This document shows positions 18,099-26,180 of a stretch of 64,000 nt of DNA, one piece after another. The DNA comes from Lihuaxuella thermophila (GTDB lineage: Bacteria; Bacillota; Bacilli; Thermoactinomycetales; Thermoactinomycetaceae). A program made the position numbers and the translations under genes. The stretch is taken from NCBI RefSeq assembly GCF_900110165.1, contig NZ_FOCQ01000008.1, positions 62,001 to 126,000 of the forward strand, written 5' to 3'. Positions within the stretch are counted from its first letter, which is position 1. Each line of letters begins with the position of its first letter. The notes under the pieces are model-generated. The model was not told where the DNA came from. It was given only the letters and a program-made list of their open reading frames with translations, and ran no database searches.

Positions 18099-18182
18099 TT
18101 GCCAGGAAGGCTAAAAATATTCCGTGCAATAGCAGTCTCCATTTGATCTAGATCTATATCATGAAGGAAAGGAGGAATGGGG

Positions 18183-18365
18183 ATGAGTGAGGGGCAGACA
18201 GGCAAACCGGGGCTGCTTGGTCAGATTCGTGTCATCATGGAGACCGGGGACGGAAAATCAATCAAACTGGATTTAACCAATGTATCCATAGTGAAGGAAA
18301 ATGAAAAAATCACCCGGATTACCGGGACAAGCTATGATATTTTTGCTGTACCGAAATCAAAATAA
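18183..18365 (+). CDS. Small protein of 60 residues, unknown
   Basis: A short, soluble, slightly basic product with a strong AAAGGAGG ribosome binding site 7 bases before ATG 18183 (the ATG at 18177 is too close). It has a beta-rich central part (IRVIMETGDGKSIKLDL). I do not recognise the family. It is divergent from the GntR gene and shares its regulatory gap, so it may be controlled by it. Confidence 0.6.
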   Translation: MSEGQTGKPGLLGQIRVIMETGDGKSIKLDLTNVSIVKENEKITRITGTSYDIFAVPKSK

Positions 18366-18475
18366 CCGGATGGGTCCAATTTCGCAGGCTTTCGGACAAG
18401 AGGGCATTTCATTTTTGGACAGTTCGGAATTATTTGGCCAGGGAAAGGGAAACGGTTGGCCCCTTCCCGTAGGAA

Positions 18476-18640
18476 TCAAATGCGGCCGGGAGACCGTTTT
18501 ACTTCAAAGTCAGTCAGATTTTTGGGATGACCGCCCAAGCTGTTTTCATAGTTTGAAGGGATGTCCAGATCCAATCCCAGCTTATCCGTATTCCGGTCAT
18601 CATGCTTGACATCTTGCTTTTCCTTCTTGTCATTGTTCAT
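18476..18640 (-). CDS. Small hydrophilic protein of 54 residues, unknown
   Basis: The product is very charged at the N-terminus (MNNDKKEKQDVKHDDRNTDK) and ends in KNLTDFEVKRSPGRI. GGGGGTG lies about 6 bases before the ATG. Short charged proteins of this sort are common among spore-associated proteins, but no family was recognised. The longer frame from 18676 lacks a ribosome binding site. Confidence 0.5.
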   Translation of the reverse strand: MNNDKKEKQDVKHDDRNTDKLGLDLDIPSNYENSLGGHPKNLTDFEVKRSPGRI

Positions 18641-18813
18641 TTTTGCACCCCCATCCTCTCGACTTAGCATGTGCAAGCAGAAAAAAAGGATGTATCAGTA
18701 ACAAACCTTTTCACCAACAAAACATTGATCAGAGTCGTCGGAACATGGTGATTCACGAACAGAGATTTCATTGAAGAAAGTTACGACCTCCGCAAACATG
18801 GAAGGAGAGATGA

Positions 18814-18957
18814 ACGATCAAACAGGAACCAGATAAAATTTGGGCTGAAATAGAGCAGACCATCCACAAAAACTTTTCCTTTCAGCTTCTGTCTCCCCAA
18901 CCTGTTCATCGAGGATGGAGAAATTTAAAATGGAAAGTTCAAACCATACAGGGAAAG
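18814..18957 (+). other. In-frame coding extension of the kinase gene without a normal start codon
   Basis: In frame with the ATG at 18958 the sequence stays open back to a TGA at 18811-18813 and encodes a protein-like stretch ending SPQPVHRGWRNLKWKVQTIQ, which looks like the N-lobe of a CotS/APH kinase. It has no ATG, GTG or TTG. A strong AAGGAGAG is followed by an ATG (18810) in another frame that stops after 8 codons. The codon at the right spacing for this frame is ATC (18817). Confidence 0.6.
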
Positions 18958-19797
18958 ATGTTGTTTATCAAACGGTATGATCCTGAGCGGTACCCATGCC
19001 CAAAATTAAAAGAGGTGCATAAAGCCCTTCAACTGCAAGCCTATCTTCATGAAGCCGGTGTAGCCTGTCCCAGACTGTATGGCTTGCTTAGGGGATATTT
19101 GTTGCAGACACGTTCGGGAATTGCTTTTTGTTTCATGGATGCCTGTGAAGGAACAGAGATCGATCCAGGGTCTGCCACATCCGGGCAAATGTATGACCTG
19201 GGGCGTGTAACCGGTCAAATGCACAGGATTCTTTCCCGGCTTCCCATGAAAGAGTTGAACGGGCTTCCTTCGAGATCACAGCTGCTGGACAAGTGGCGGG
19301 CAGAATGGAATAAAGCACAGGCAGAAAAAGCGGGGGAACCGGTGATGGAGGCCTTGGAGAAGCAAAGAAAGATCATGGAGAACCTAAACACCGATTTCTT
19401 CCATGATTGTGAAAAGGGCTGGGCCCACCGGGATTTATGGGTGGACAATATTTTGTTTCAAGGCGAAAAAGTTTCTGCCATCCTTGACTTTGACCGGATG
19501 AAGTTTGCCTTTCCCGGACTGGATGTAGCAAGAGCTGTATTGTCCGGGGCTTACGCTTCCCGCACCGGCTTGAATATGAAAGCGGTATCAGCGTTTGTAC
19601 AGGGATACCGGGAATATAAAAAGCTGACGCCCGGGCAGTTGGCACGCTCTTTTCGCCTGCTTTGGTGCCTGGAGAGTTCCAAGTGGTTGACAGCCGACAT
19701 CGCCGAACGGAGTGAACATCCACAGCGTTTTTTTGCTGAAATGTGTTGGATTGCCGCTCACTGGATGGAGTTGGAAGAAATGATGAAGAAAATCTAA
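18958..19797 (+). CDS. CotS-like / aminoglycoside-phosphotransferase-fold kinase
   Basis: From the first usable ATG the product is 279 residues. It has the APH/CotS catalytic loop HRDLWVDNILF and metal-binding segment ILDFDRMKFAFPGLDVARA, placing it in the protein-kinase-like superfamily that includes the spore-coat proteins CotS, CotI and YutH. It likely phosphorylates a coat protein or small molecule in the mother cell. The N-lobe is coded further upstream (18814-18957) without a standard start, so the gene uses a rare start codon or carries a frameshift near 18810-18838. A weak terminator follows at 19926. Confidence 0.8.
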   Translation: MLFIKRYDPERYPCPKLKEVHKALQLQAYLHEAGVACPRLYGLLRGYLLQTRSGIAFCFMDACEGTEIDPGSATSGQMYDLGRVTGQMHRILSRLPMKELNGLPSRSQLLDKWRAEWNKAQAEKAGEPVMEALEKQRKIMENLNTDFFHDCEKGWAHRDLWVDNILFQGEKVSAILDFDRMKFAFPGLDVARAVLSGAYASRTGLNMKAVSAFVQGYREYKKLTPGQLARSFRLLWCLESSKWLTADIAERSEHPQRFFAEMCWIAAHWMELEEMMKKI

Positions 19798-19925
19798 CAT
19801 CATCGGTAAAGACGACCAAGCCGGATAATTTTGAAACGTGTGGAGTGGAATAGATGATGAGTTTCCGCTGTTCTTGACGAAATTCCTTTCTTCGCTTATG
19901 GATCGAAGAACGGGAAGTACTCATC

Positions 19926-19956
19926 GAGGCGAGGCGAACCCTGCCTGCGCCTCTTT
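19926..19956 (+). terminator. Possible terminator after the kinase gene
   Basis: GAGGCG (19926-19931) pairs with CGCCTC (19948-19953), with an inner GGC/GCC extension, and only three T follow. It lies between convergent genes. Confidence 0.45.
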
Positions 19957-19983
19957 CATTGGGATCGACTCAGCGGGGACCGG

Positions 19984-20769
19984 TTACTGGTAATGTTTCA
20001 CTGTCAGCTGTTCCAAACTCTTAAATTCATATCCTTGTTTTCTGGCATCATCAATCATTTTTTCCAACGCTTCCGCATTATCTTTTGAGACGGAGTGTAG
20101 CAAAATCACGGCGCCGGGATGAAGCTGGGACATGACGTTTTTGTAAGCATGGTTCCATCCTCTTTGGTCTTTCGTGTCCCAATCTTTATAAGCAACCGAC
20201 CAAAAAACGGTGGTATAGCCCAGTTCCCGGTGGACGGCCAGGGTTTTCTCGCTGAAAATCCCCCTCGGAGGACGTGCAAAACGCATTTCTTTTTGCCCGG
20301 TCAAATGAGCGACTTCTTCCTTCACTTGATCCAGCTCTTTTTGTATTCTGCTGGTGGAAATTCGGGTCATATCCGGGTGGCTCCAGGAGTGATTACCAAT
20401 CACATGTCCTTCCTTTGCCATTCGCTTGATCAACTCGGGCTGGTCTTTGACATAATGCCCCGTTACAAAGAAAGCGGCCGGCACCTTTTTCGCTTTTAAG
20501 ACATCGAGCACCTTGACGGTGTATCCGTTCTCATATCCGTTATCAAAGGTGAGATACAGTTCTTTTTTCTTCGGATCGCCGAGGAAGATGGCTCCCTGTT
20601 TCTGCAGGATGCTCATAAAGCCTTCTTGGGCAATGGAAGGAAGCTCACCGTTTCGGCTCTTTTTAAAGCCAAAATGATACGGTTTCGCTTCATAAGCCCC
20701 TGCGGAATGGATCAAGATCAATGAACTGATGATGACGAATACAAGTGTAAATAAAGGGATGCGTTTCAC
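19984..20769 (-). CDS. pdaA: Peptidoglycan N-acetylmuramic acid deacetylase (delta-lactam-forming)
   Basis: PdaA removes the acetyl group from muramic acid during spore cortex formation so that muramic delta-lactam can form, which is needed for germination. The 261-residue protein has an N-terminal signal sequence (about 1-25, ending HSAGA) and a NodB polysaccharide-deacetylase domain: TFDNGYENGYT (catalytic Asp and metal-binding Asp), the metal-ligand motif NHSWSHPD, and RPPRG. The DNGYENG variant is characteristic of PdaA. ATG at 20769 follows AAAGGAGTGG. In B. subtilis it is made in the forespore. Confidence 0.93.
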   Translation of the reverse strand: MKRIPLFTLVFVIISSLILIHSAGAYEAKPYHFGFKKSRNGELPSIAQEGFMSILQKQGAIFLGDPKKKELYLTFDNGYENGYTVKVLDVLKAKKVPAAFFVTGHYVKDQPELIKRMAKEGHVIGNHSWSHPDMTRISTSRIQKELDQVKEEVAHLTGQKEMRFARPPRGIFSEKTLAVHRELGYTTVFWSVAYKDWDTKDQRGWNHAYKNVMSQLHPGAVILLHSVSKDNAEALEKMIDDARKQGYEFKSLEQLTVKHYQ

Positions 20770-21055
20770 GATTTTTCCACTCCTTTGTTTGATGATCGGG
20801 TCAGGGGTAATATCTCACGGTTCCCCCGTCTCCATCCATCCAGATAAAGGATTTAAAAATGGGTAAGGGGCAAACAGATCAAGCGGAAGAGGAATCCACT
20901 TCAGTAGTCGGCGCTCCTGCAAAGGCTTCGGGGGATCAATGAGGGGAAGGATCGCCGGATTGCAGCCGATGACCTGACTTGATTTTGGTTTGCATGGAGT
21001 GTGAAGTCAAAGCGTTTTGTATTTGGATTGACGCAAAGGAGATATAGACATGAAG

Positions 21056-21094
21056 AATCCCTGCTTTTTACACTGAAAATGAAAAGCAGGGATT
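21056..21094. repeat. 13-bp perfect stem-loop
   Basis: AATCCCTGCTTTT (21056-21068) and AAAAGCAGGGATT (21082-21094) are exact inverted copies around a 13-base loop. No T-run follows on either strand. It overlaps the end of the decayed reading frame at 21068-21484 and might be an element end or an old terminator. Confidence 0.55.
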
Positions 21095-21484
21095 GACTAC
21101 TGAAAAAGTTGAGTTGTCCTTGTAAAAAAGGATAATATCGGTTCCCACAGCATGGGATTCAGACAGCATGCCATCCAATCGTTCCTGTCCAGTGGCTGGA
21201 ATTCGATCAGGCAGCGAAGCCGTTATTTTTAACTCTCCGCACAGATCCTCCTGGTCACTTGTAATGCTTTCAATATTGTGACGGGATTTTTAAAGGAATT
21301 GCCAACATAACGCAGCCATTGCCTTGGCTGCCCTTCCCGTCGGCGTCCTTAGAAGACAGGTTAAAGGCAGGAAAGCAAGAAAAAGCCATCTGAGCGACCA
21401 TGCCAGGGGATTTTGCATCAGTTCGTCCAGCATTTCATCAGCCTCAACGTGGTATCCCTGCCGGAGGGGTGTTGTGCTGTTCAT
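21068..21484 (-). pseudogene. Probable decayed gene interrupted by one in-frame TAA
   Basis: A 64-codon frame (21484 to 21290) ends in TAA and continues in the same frame for 73 further sense codons to a second stop at 21068-21070. The second part has protein-like composition (for example ESITSDQEDLCGELKITASL). The first part contains a hydrophobic segment (WLFLAFLPLTCLL). No family was recognised and no ribosome binding site precedes the ATG. A single nonsense mutation in an older gene explains this best; chance is possible. The rest of the 930-base stretch 20770-21698 shows no convincing gene. Confidence 0.4.
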
Positions 21485-21698
21485 ATCTCAGCTAAAGCGG
21501 CTCCCCCAACGCAGATGCAGTGAAGAAGAGGAAGGTCTGACGAACAGTTGGTTGGGGGAACCAAGCAGCGTGTGCAAAGAGTCACCTGGAACATAAAAAT
21601 GACGGCAAAAGAGTCTTTACAACTCCTTCAGAGTAACGAAAGGAAAGATGGCCGCTTTCGGAATCCCGGCCGGTCATCTAAACGGGTTTTTGGCCGAT

Positions 21699-22577
21699 CT
21701 AAGTTTTTGGATGGAATACACCGTTCTCATCTGCTTTTTCATAGGAAAATCCTTCGCCCAGTACGTCTCGGGCATCATGGACTACCACAAATGCATAGGG
21801 ATCCAGATCATTGACGATCTGTTTTAACTTCGGCAGTTCATTGGGGGCCACCACGGCATACAGGATTTCTTTTTCCTGGCCCGTGTACCCGCCTTTTCCT
21901 TTCAGGATCGTCACCCCGCGATCCATCTTCCTGGTGATGGTTCTCGCTACTTCGTCGGCTTTATTGGAAATAATGGTTGCCGCTTTGGAAGCATTGAGAC
22001 CCTCTACGACAAAGTCGACGACACGGGCACCGACAAAGACGGCCACCAGTGTATACATGGCCATGTTTAACTTGATGATGAATACAGATGACAAGATAAC
22101 TCCGAAGTCAAACAAAAACATGGTGCGCCCAATACTCCAGCCGAAATATTTATTCATCAGGCGGGCGATGATATCCACTCCGCCGGTAGTACCTCCGACC
22201 CGGAAGATAAGCCCCAGACCGATTCCCACCATGACCCCTGTGTAAAGAGCAACGAGCAGCAGGTCATCCAGTGGTTTTCCCCAGCCTTTGGTGAGTTCCA
22301 ACATGAAGGAGACGGCACTGGTCCCGATGATCGTATAGATCAATGTACGCTTACCAAACACTTTATACCCGATGAAGAACAGCGGAATGTTAAGAACAAG
22401 CAGTACGATTCCGGGAGACCAGCCAAACAGATAGTAAAGCAAAAGAGTGATTCCCGTAAAACCGCCTTCGGCTAAATGATTGGGAATCGCAAAGTAGTTC
22501 AGCCCGAGGGCAAAGATGAAGGCTCCGATCAAGATCAGGATAATGTTTTTGGCATGAAAGGAAATGCTGTGTTTCAT
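21699..22577 (-). CDS. ypjC: YitT family membrane protein (YpjC)
   Basis: The 292-residue protein has five N-terminal transmembrane segments, beginning IILILIGAFIFALGLNYFAI and including the YitT motif GGTTGGVDIIARL. A C-terminal cytosolic DUF2179 domain (about 205-282, GVTILKGKGGYTG) follows. It matches YpjC by position upstream of ypjD-dapB, although here it is on the opposite strand. The function of the family is not settled; transport or regulation has been suggested. A consensus-like promoter lies upstream with an inverted repeat. Confidence 0.93.
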   Translation of the reverse strand: MKHSISFHAKNIILILIGAFIFALGLNYFAIPNHLAEGGFTGITLLLYYLFGWSPGIVLLVLNIPLFFIGYKVFGKRTLIYTIIGTSAVSFMLELTKGWGKPLDDLLLVALYTGVMVGIGLGLIFRVGGTTGGVDIIARLMNKYFGWSIGRTMFLFDFGVILSSVFIIKLNMAMYTLVAVFVGARVVDFVVEGLNASKAATIISNKADEVARTITRKMDRGVTILKGKGGYTGQEKEILYAVVAPNELPKLKQIVNDLDPYAFVVVHDARDVLGEGFSYEKADENGVFHPKT

Positions 22578-22619
22578 CTGGAAACTCGCCTCTTTTGACT
22601 AAGCTTAAACTCCCGCTAT

Positions 22620-22658
22620 ATTATACATTCCCCAAGTTCTATCTTCAATGTATAGAAC
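22620..22658 (-). promoter_or_regulatory. Promoter of ypjC with overlapping inverted repeat
   Basis: On the minus strand TTGAAG (22648-22643) and TATAAT (22625-22620) are 17 bases apart. GTTCTAT (22636-22642) and ATAGAAC (22652-22658) form a perfect inverted repeat that brackets the -35 hexamer, a good position for a repressor. The region also lies upstream of the divergent mazG gene. Confidence 0.65.
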
Positions 22659-22716
22659 GTTGAGTTCATTTGGGTTATGAGTTAACATGAGAAAGAAACC
22701 GGGAGGTTGATGGATC

Positions 22717-23079
22717 GTGTCAGGGAAAACACTGAAAGAGATACAAGTGGAAGTAGATGAGTATATCAGTCAATTCAAAGAAGGATATTTCAAGCCTTTG
22801 TCGATGCTTGCCCGCATGACGGAGGAAGTCGGCGAGCTGGCCCGTGAAGTGAATCACCTTTACGGAGAGAAGCCGAAAAAACCGGGTGAACAGGAGAATA
22901 CCATCGCCAATGAATTGGGAGATATCATTTTTATCGTCACTTGTTTTGCCAACTCGCTTGGAATCGATCTTGAACGGGCATTCAATGAAGTGATGGACAA
23001 GTATAAGACGCGGGACGCCAATCGTTGGACGCGGAAAGAACATGTAAACATCATGGACAGAGGAGAGACATCATCATGA
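22717..23079 (+). CDS. ypjD: MazG-like nucleotide pyrophosphohydrolase YpjD
   Basis: The 120-residue protein is a single-domain, all-alpha NTP pyrophosphohydrolase. The metal-binding pattern is EEVGELAREVNH followed by ELGDIIFIVTCFANSLG. It likely hydrolyses non-canonical nucleoside triphosphates. Its position just before dapB is conserved in Bacillus. GTG at 22717 follows GGGAGGTTG. The stop overlaps the dapB ATG (ATGA). Confidence 0.93.
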   Translation: MSGKTLKEIQVEVDEYISQFKEGYFKPLSMLARMTEEVGELAREVNHLYGEKPKKPGEQENTIANELGDIIFIVTCFANSLGIDLERAFNEVMDKYKTRDANRWTRKEHVNIMDRGETSS

Positions 23080-23876
23080 GTATTCGTGTCATCGTAGCCG
23101 GGGCGAGCGGACGGATGGGACAAGAAGTGGTCAAAATGATTGGTCAGCATGATCATCTGATCTTGACCGGGGGAGTCTCCAGATCGCAAAAGGGACGCGA
23201 TATCGGGGAGGCGCTGGGACTCGCGCCATTGGGGATTGATTTTGCCGGATCGGTCCAAGAAGCGCTTGCCAAATTTGATGCTGATGTGCTTGTCGATTTT
23301 ACCACCCCTCAGACAGTGAAAGAGAACATGGAACTGGCCATTCAAGCAGGAGTTCGTCCGGTAGTCGGTACGAGTGGTTTGTCTGAGCAGGATCTGAAAG
23401 AGCTGGAAGAGCTGTGCCGTGAACGGGGGATCGGTGCGATTGTAGCCCCCAACTTTGCCATTGGAGCCGTTTTGATGATGGTATTTGCGGCCCAGGCAGC
23501 CAAGTATCTGCCGCATGTGGAAATAATCGAATCCCACCACGACCGGAAATTGGACGCACCCTCCGGAACCGCGATCAAAACGGCGGAGTTAATCACCAAA
23601 AACAGGCCGGAGATGAAACAGGGGCATCCCGAAGAAGAAGAGGTGTTGGATGGAGCGAGAGGGGCTTACTATCAAGGATTCCGCATTCATAGTGTCAGAT
23701 TGCCGGGGCTGGTTGCCCATCAGGAAGTCTTGTTCGGGGGCTCCGGGCAGCTGCTTACCATCCGGCATGACTCCCTCAACCGTGAATCGTTCATGCCGGG
23801 AGTCAAACTGGCGATTGAGAAAGTGATGGAGCTGGATCATCTCGTGTATGGACTGGAAAAAATACTCGACTTATAA
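23076..23876 (+). CDS. dapB: 4-hydroxy-tetrahydrodipicolinate reductase
   Basis: DapB reduces hydroxy-tetrahydrodipicolinate with NAD(P)H in the lysine and diaminopimelate pathway, which supplies peptidoglycan. The 266-residue protein starts VIVAGASGRMGQEV (dinucleotide-binding loop) and has the substrate motif ESHHDRKLDAPSGTA with the catalytic His and Lys. ATG at 23076 follows AGGAGAG and overlaps the mazG stop. In B. subtilis mgsA follows directly; here a PLP enzyme gene is inserted. Confidence 0.97.
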   Translation: MSIRVIVAGASGRMGQEVVKMIGQHDHLILTGGVSRSQKGRDIGEALGLAPLGIDFAGSVQEALAKFDADVLVDFTTPQTVKENMELAIQAGVRPVVGTSGLSEQDLKELEELCRERGIGAIVAPNFAIGAVLMMVFAAQAAKYLPHVEIIESHHDRKLDAPSGTAIKTAELITKNRPEMKQGHPEEEEVLDGARGAYYQGFRIHSVRLPGLVAHQEVLFGGSGQLLTIRHDSLNRESFMPGVKLAIEKVMELDHLVYGLEKILDL

Positions 23877-23908
23877 AACGACATGACAGACTAAAGAAAG
23901 CCCGCTCC

Positions 23909-23971
23909 GGAATTTGTTTTCCGTTTCCGCACGGGTGCAGTGGCAGAGCCGCTTCACCGGAAACAAATTCC
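23909..23971 (+). promoter_or_regulatory. Long hairpin in the leader of the PLP enzyme gene
   Basis: GGAATTTGTTTTCCG (23909-23923) pairs with CGGAAACAAATTCC (23958-23971) with one bulged T; GACAGA and TCTGTC further out can extend it. No T-run follows, so it is not a simple terminator. It could be a leader structure controlling the downstream gene or a processed dapB 3' end. It lacks the T-box signature. Confidence 0.5.
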
Positions 23972-24016
23972 TCCGCTCTGTCGTGTTGAAGTATAACAGA
24001 AAAAGGGGAATGTAAG

Positions 24017-25015
24017 TTGCGCGATTCCTTTCCTTTTTTTCCTATTCTGTGGGGAGAAACACCGCTTTCACCGCTTCCACAGCTTGCAGAAAAGCTGGGA
24101 GTCAAGAGCTGCTGGATCAAGCGAGATGATTTAACCGGAATTGCTTTTGGCGGGAATAAGCTTCGCAAACTGGAGTTTTTAATTGGACAAGCATTGGCGG
24201 AAGGTTGTGATTTGATCATCACCGGAGGGAGCCCCCAGTCCAATCACGCCCGGTTGACAGCCGCCGCCGCAAATCGGGCCGGACTGGAAACATGGCTCTG
24301 TTTTGCCGGGAAGCACTTAGGAGAAGTGCAGGGAAATCTGCTCCTGGATCAATTGCTCGGGGCCAAACTTTTTCTAACCGGCCAGTACGGGTCACAAGGG
24401 TTGCTTCGCGCCATGGAAGAGAAGGCGGAAGAAGCGAAACAACAGGGCAGAAAACCTTTTGTCATTCCGGTGGGAGGATCGACTCCAACCGGGGATTACG
24501 GGTATCTTAAAGCATGGAGAGAACTGGAACTGCAACGGGAGAGCTTAGAAATCCCGCCGTTTGATGAGATTTATGTGGCCGTGGGGACGGGGGGAACCTT
24601 GGCCGGTCTCCTCGTCGGACATACTCTCTCCCGTTCTTCTGCCCGCCTGATCGGCGTGAGCGTGTGGGAATCAGCGGAAGTGATGCAAGCCGAAGTAACG
24701 AGATTGTCCGGCGAATTGATGCAGATGCTTGGAGAAAAGGATGCTGTACCCCTATCATCGGTTCACATTTTGGATGAATACATCGGCAGGAAGTACGGCG
24801 TTCCCTCACCGGAAGGAAACGAAGCGATCCGCTTGCTTGCGGAAACGGAAGGATTGTTTGTTGATCCGATCTATACGGGCAAAGCATTGGCGGGGATGAT
24901 CGATCAAATCCGAAATAAGGGGAACAGGGATAAACATATTCTCTTCTGGCATACAGGCGGTACACCGGCTTTGTTTACACATGCCAAGTCTTTTCAGCGG
25001 GGTGGGGAGATGTGA
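24017..25015 (+). CDS. D-cysteine desulfhydrase / ACC deaminase family PLP enzyme
   Basis: This fold-type II PLP enzyme has 332 residues. The PLP lysine is in [11 protein letters not shown], next to [11 protein letters not shown], and the family motifs [13 protein letters not shown] and [11 protein letters not shown] follow. Members include D-cysteine desulfhydrase (DcyD) and ACC deaminase; the two cannot be told apart here. The start is TTG 24017, 7 bases after AAGGGGAA. The stop overlaps the mgsA GTG (GTGA), so the two are coupled. Placement next to bacillithiol genes would fit a role in cysteine metabolism, which is inference. Confidence 0.88.
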   Translation: MRDSFPFFPILWGETPLSPLPQLAEKLGVKSCWIKRDDLTGIAFGGNKLRKLEFLIGQALAEGCDLIITGGSPQSNHARLTAAAANRAGLETWLCFAGKHLGEVQGNLLLDQLLGAKLFLTGQYGSQGLLRAMEEKAEEAKQQGRKPFVIPVGGSTPTGDYGYLKAWRELELQRESLEIPPFDEIYVAVGTGGTLAGLLVGHTLSRSSARLIGVSVWESAEVMQAEVTRLSGELMQMLGEKDAVPLSSVHILDEYIGRKYGVPSPEGNEAIRLLAETEGLFVDPIYTGKALAGMIDQIRNKGNRDKHILFWHTGGTPALFTHAKSFQRGGEM

Positions 25016-25413
25016 ACATCGCTTTAATCGCTCATGATAACAGAAAAGAGCGAATGGTTCAATTTGCGATTGCCTATGAAGCCCTGCTGAAGCCTCACCA
25101 GTTATACGCGACGGGAACGACGGGCCTTCGCATCATGGAAGCCACGGACTTGCAAGTGCATCGTTTTTTGTCCGGTCCTCTGGGAGGAGATCAACAGATC
25201 GGGGCGCTGGTGGCGCAAAATGAGATGGATCTCATCGTATTTTTTCGCGATCCGTTGACGGCTCAGCCCCATGAGCCGGATATCCTCGCTTTGCTTCGCC
25301 TGGCGGATGTGCATAACATTCCGGTCGCTACCAATATGGCGACGGCAGAAATCCTGATCCGGGCGATTGATCAGGGGGAATTATCCTGGAGAACGATCAT
25401 TGCGAAAAAGTAA
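25012..25413 (+). CDS. mgsA: Methylglyoxal synthase
   Basis: MgsA converts dihydroxyacetone phosphate to methylglyoxal and phosphate, a bypass of lower glycolysis. The 133-residue protein has the family motifs ALIAHDNRK at the N-terminus, TGTTG with the phosphate site, [12 protein letters not shown], and FFRDPL with the catalytic Asp. The start is GTG 25012, overlapping the previous stop. It is followed by bshB1; bacillithiol is needed for methylglyoxal detoxification, which may explain this conserved neighbourhood. Confidence 0.97.
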   Translation: MNIALIAHDNRKERMVQFAIAYEALLKPHQLYATGTTGLRIMEATDLQVHRFLSGPLGGDQQIGALVAQNEMDLIVFFRDPLTAQPHEPDILALLRLADVHNIPVATNMATAEILIRAIDQGELSWRTIIAKK

Positions 25414-25440
25414 TGAGAAGAAGAGAAAAGAGGGTTGAAT

Positions 25441-26166
25441 TTGAACATGGAACCAGCTGGAATCGACCTGTTGGCATTTGGTGCCCATCCGGATGATGTG
25501 GAGATCGGTGCGGGGGGAATCCTGGCCAAGCATGCGGCTGAAGGATTTACCGTCGCCATCTGCAATCTGACCGAAGCCGAGCTTTCATCCAATGGAACGG
25601 TTGAGCGGAGGCGCATGGAATCACAGAAGGCCGGGGAAATATTGGGGGTAAGGAAGCAGATTTGCCTCGGTTTTCCGGACCGCGGTCTAACAGGGTCCCC
25701 GGATCAGATTTTAAAGATTGTGCAAGTGATCCGTCAATTAAAGCCAAAAGTGGTGTTGGCCCCGTACTGGCAAGACCGTCACCCCGACCATGTGGCGTGC
25801 AGCCGTTTGGTAAAAGAAGCTGTTTTTGATGCTGCCATCCGTATGAAAAGAACGCCCGGCAACGAAGCGCCGCATCGGGTCACCCAGCTATATCATTATT
25901 TCATCAACGACATCGGACAAGCAGATATCATTGTGGATATCAGTGATGTGTACGAAACGAAGATCAAAGCCGTCCTGGCATATGAAACGCAATTTGTCCG
26001 CCAGTCAGGGGAAGTGGATACGCCGTTAAACAGCCCTACCTATCTTTCGATGATCCGCGGACGGGATCAATTGTGGGGACACCAAATCGGCTCGTTGTAC
26101 GGGGAAGCACTGGTCAGTCCCCGTCCCATCAAGCAATCGTATCTGCTGTCCAAATGCGGACAATGA
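25441..26166 (+). CDS. bshB1: Bacillithiol biosynthesis deacetylase BshB1
   Basis: BshB1 removes the acetyl group from N-acetylglucosaminyl-malate, the second step of bacillithiol synthesis. The protein (241 residues) has the zinc motif AHPDDVEIG near the N-terminus and HPDH later. The start is uncertain among TTG 25435, TTG 25441 and ATG 25447; TTG 25441 lies 6 bases after AAAAGAGGG and fits best. bshA follows after 14 bases. Confidence 0.94.
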   Translation: MNMEPAGIDLLAFGAHPDDVEIGAGGILAKHAAEGFTVAICNLTEAELSSNGTVERRRMESQKAGEILGVRKQICLGFPDRGLTGSPDQILKIVQVIRQLKPKVVLAPYWQDRHPDHVACSRLVKEAVFDAAIRMKRTPGNEAPHRVTQLYHYFINDIGQADIIVDISDVYETKIKAVLAYETQFVRQSGEVDTPLNSPTYLSMIRGRDQLWGHQIGSLYGEALVSPRPIKQSYLLSKCGQ

Positions 26167-26180
26167 GCGGGAGGGTTCCC

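Noticed and set aside
21324-21596. 90-codon plus-strand frame
   Set aside because: It is antisense to the more protein-like minus-strand frame, has an odd composition and no ribosome binding site.
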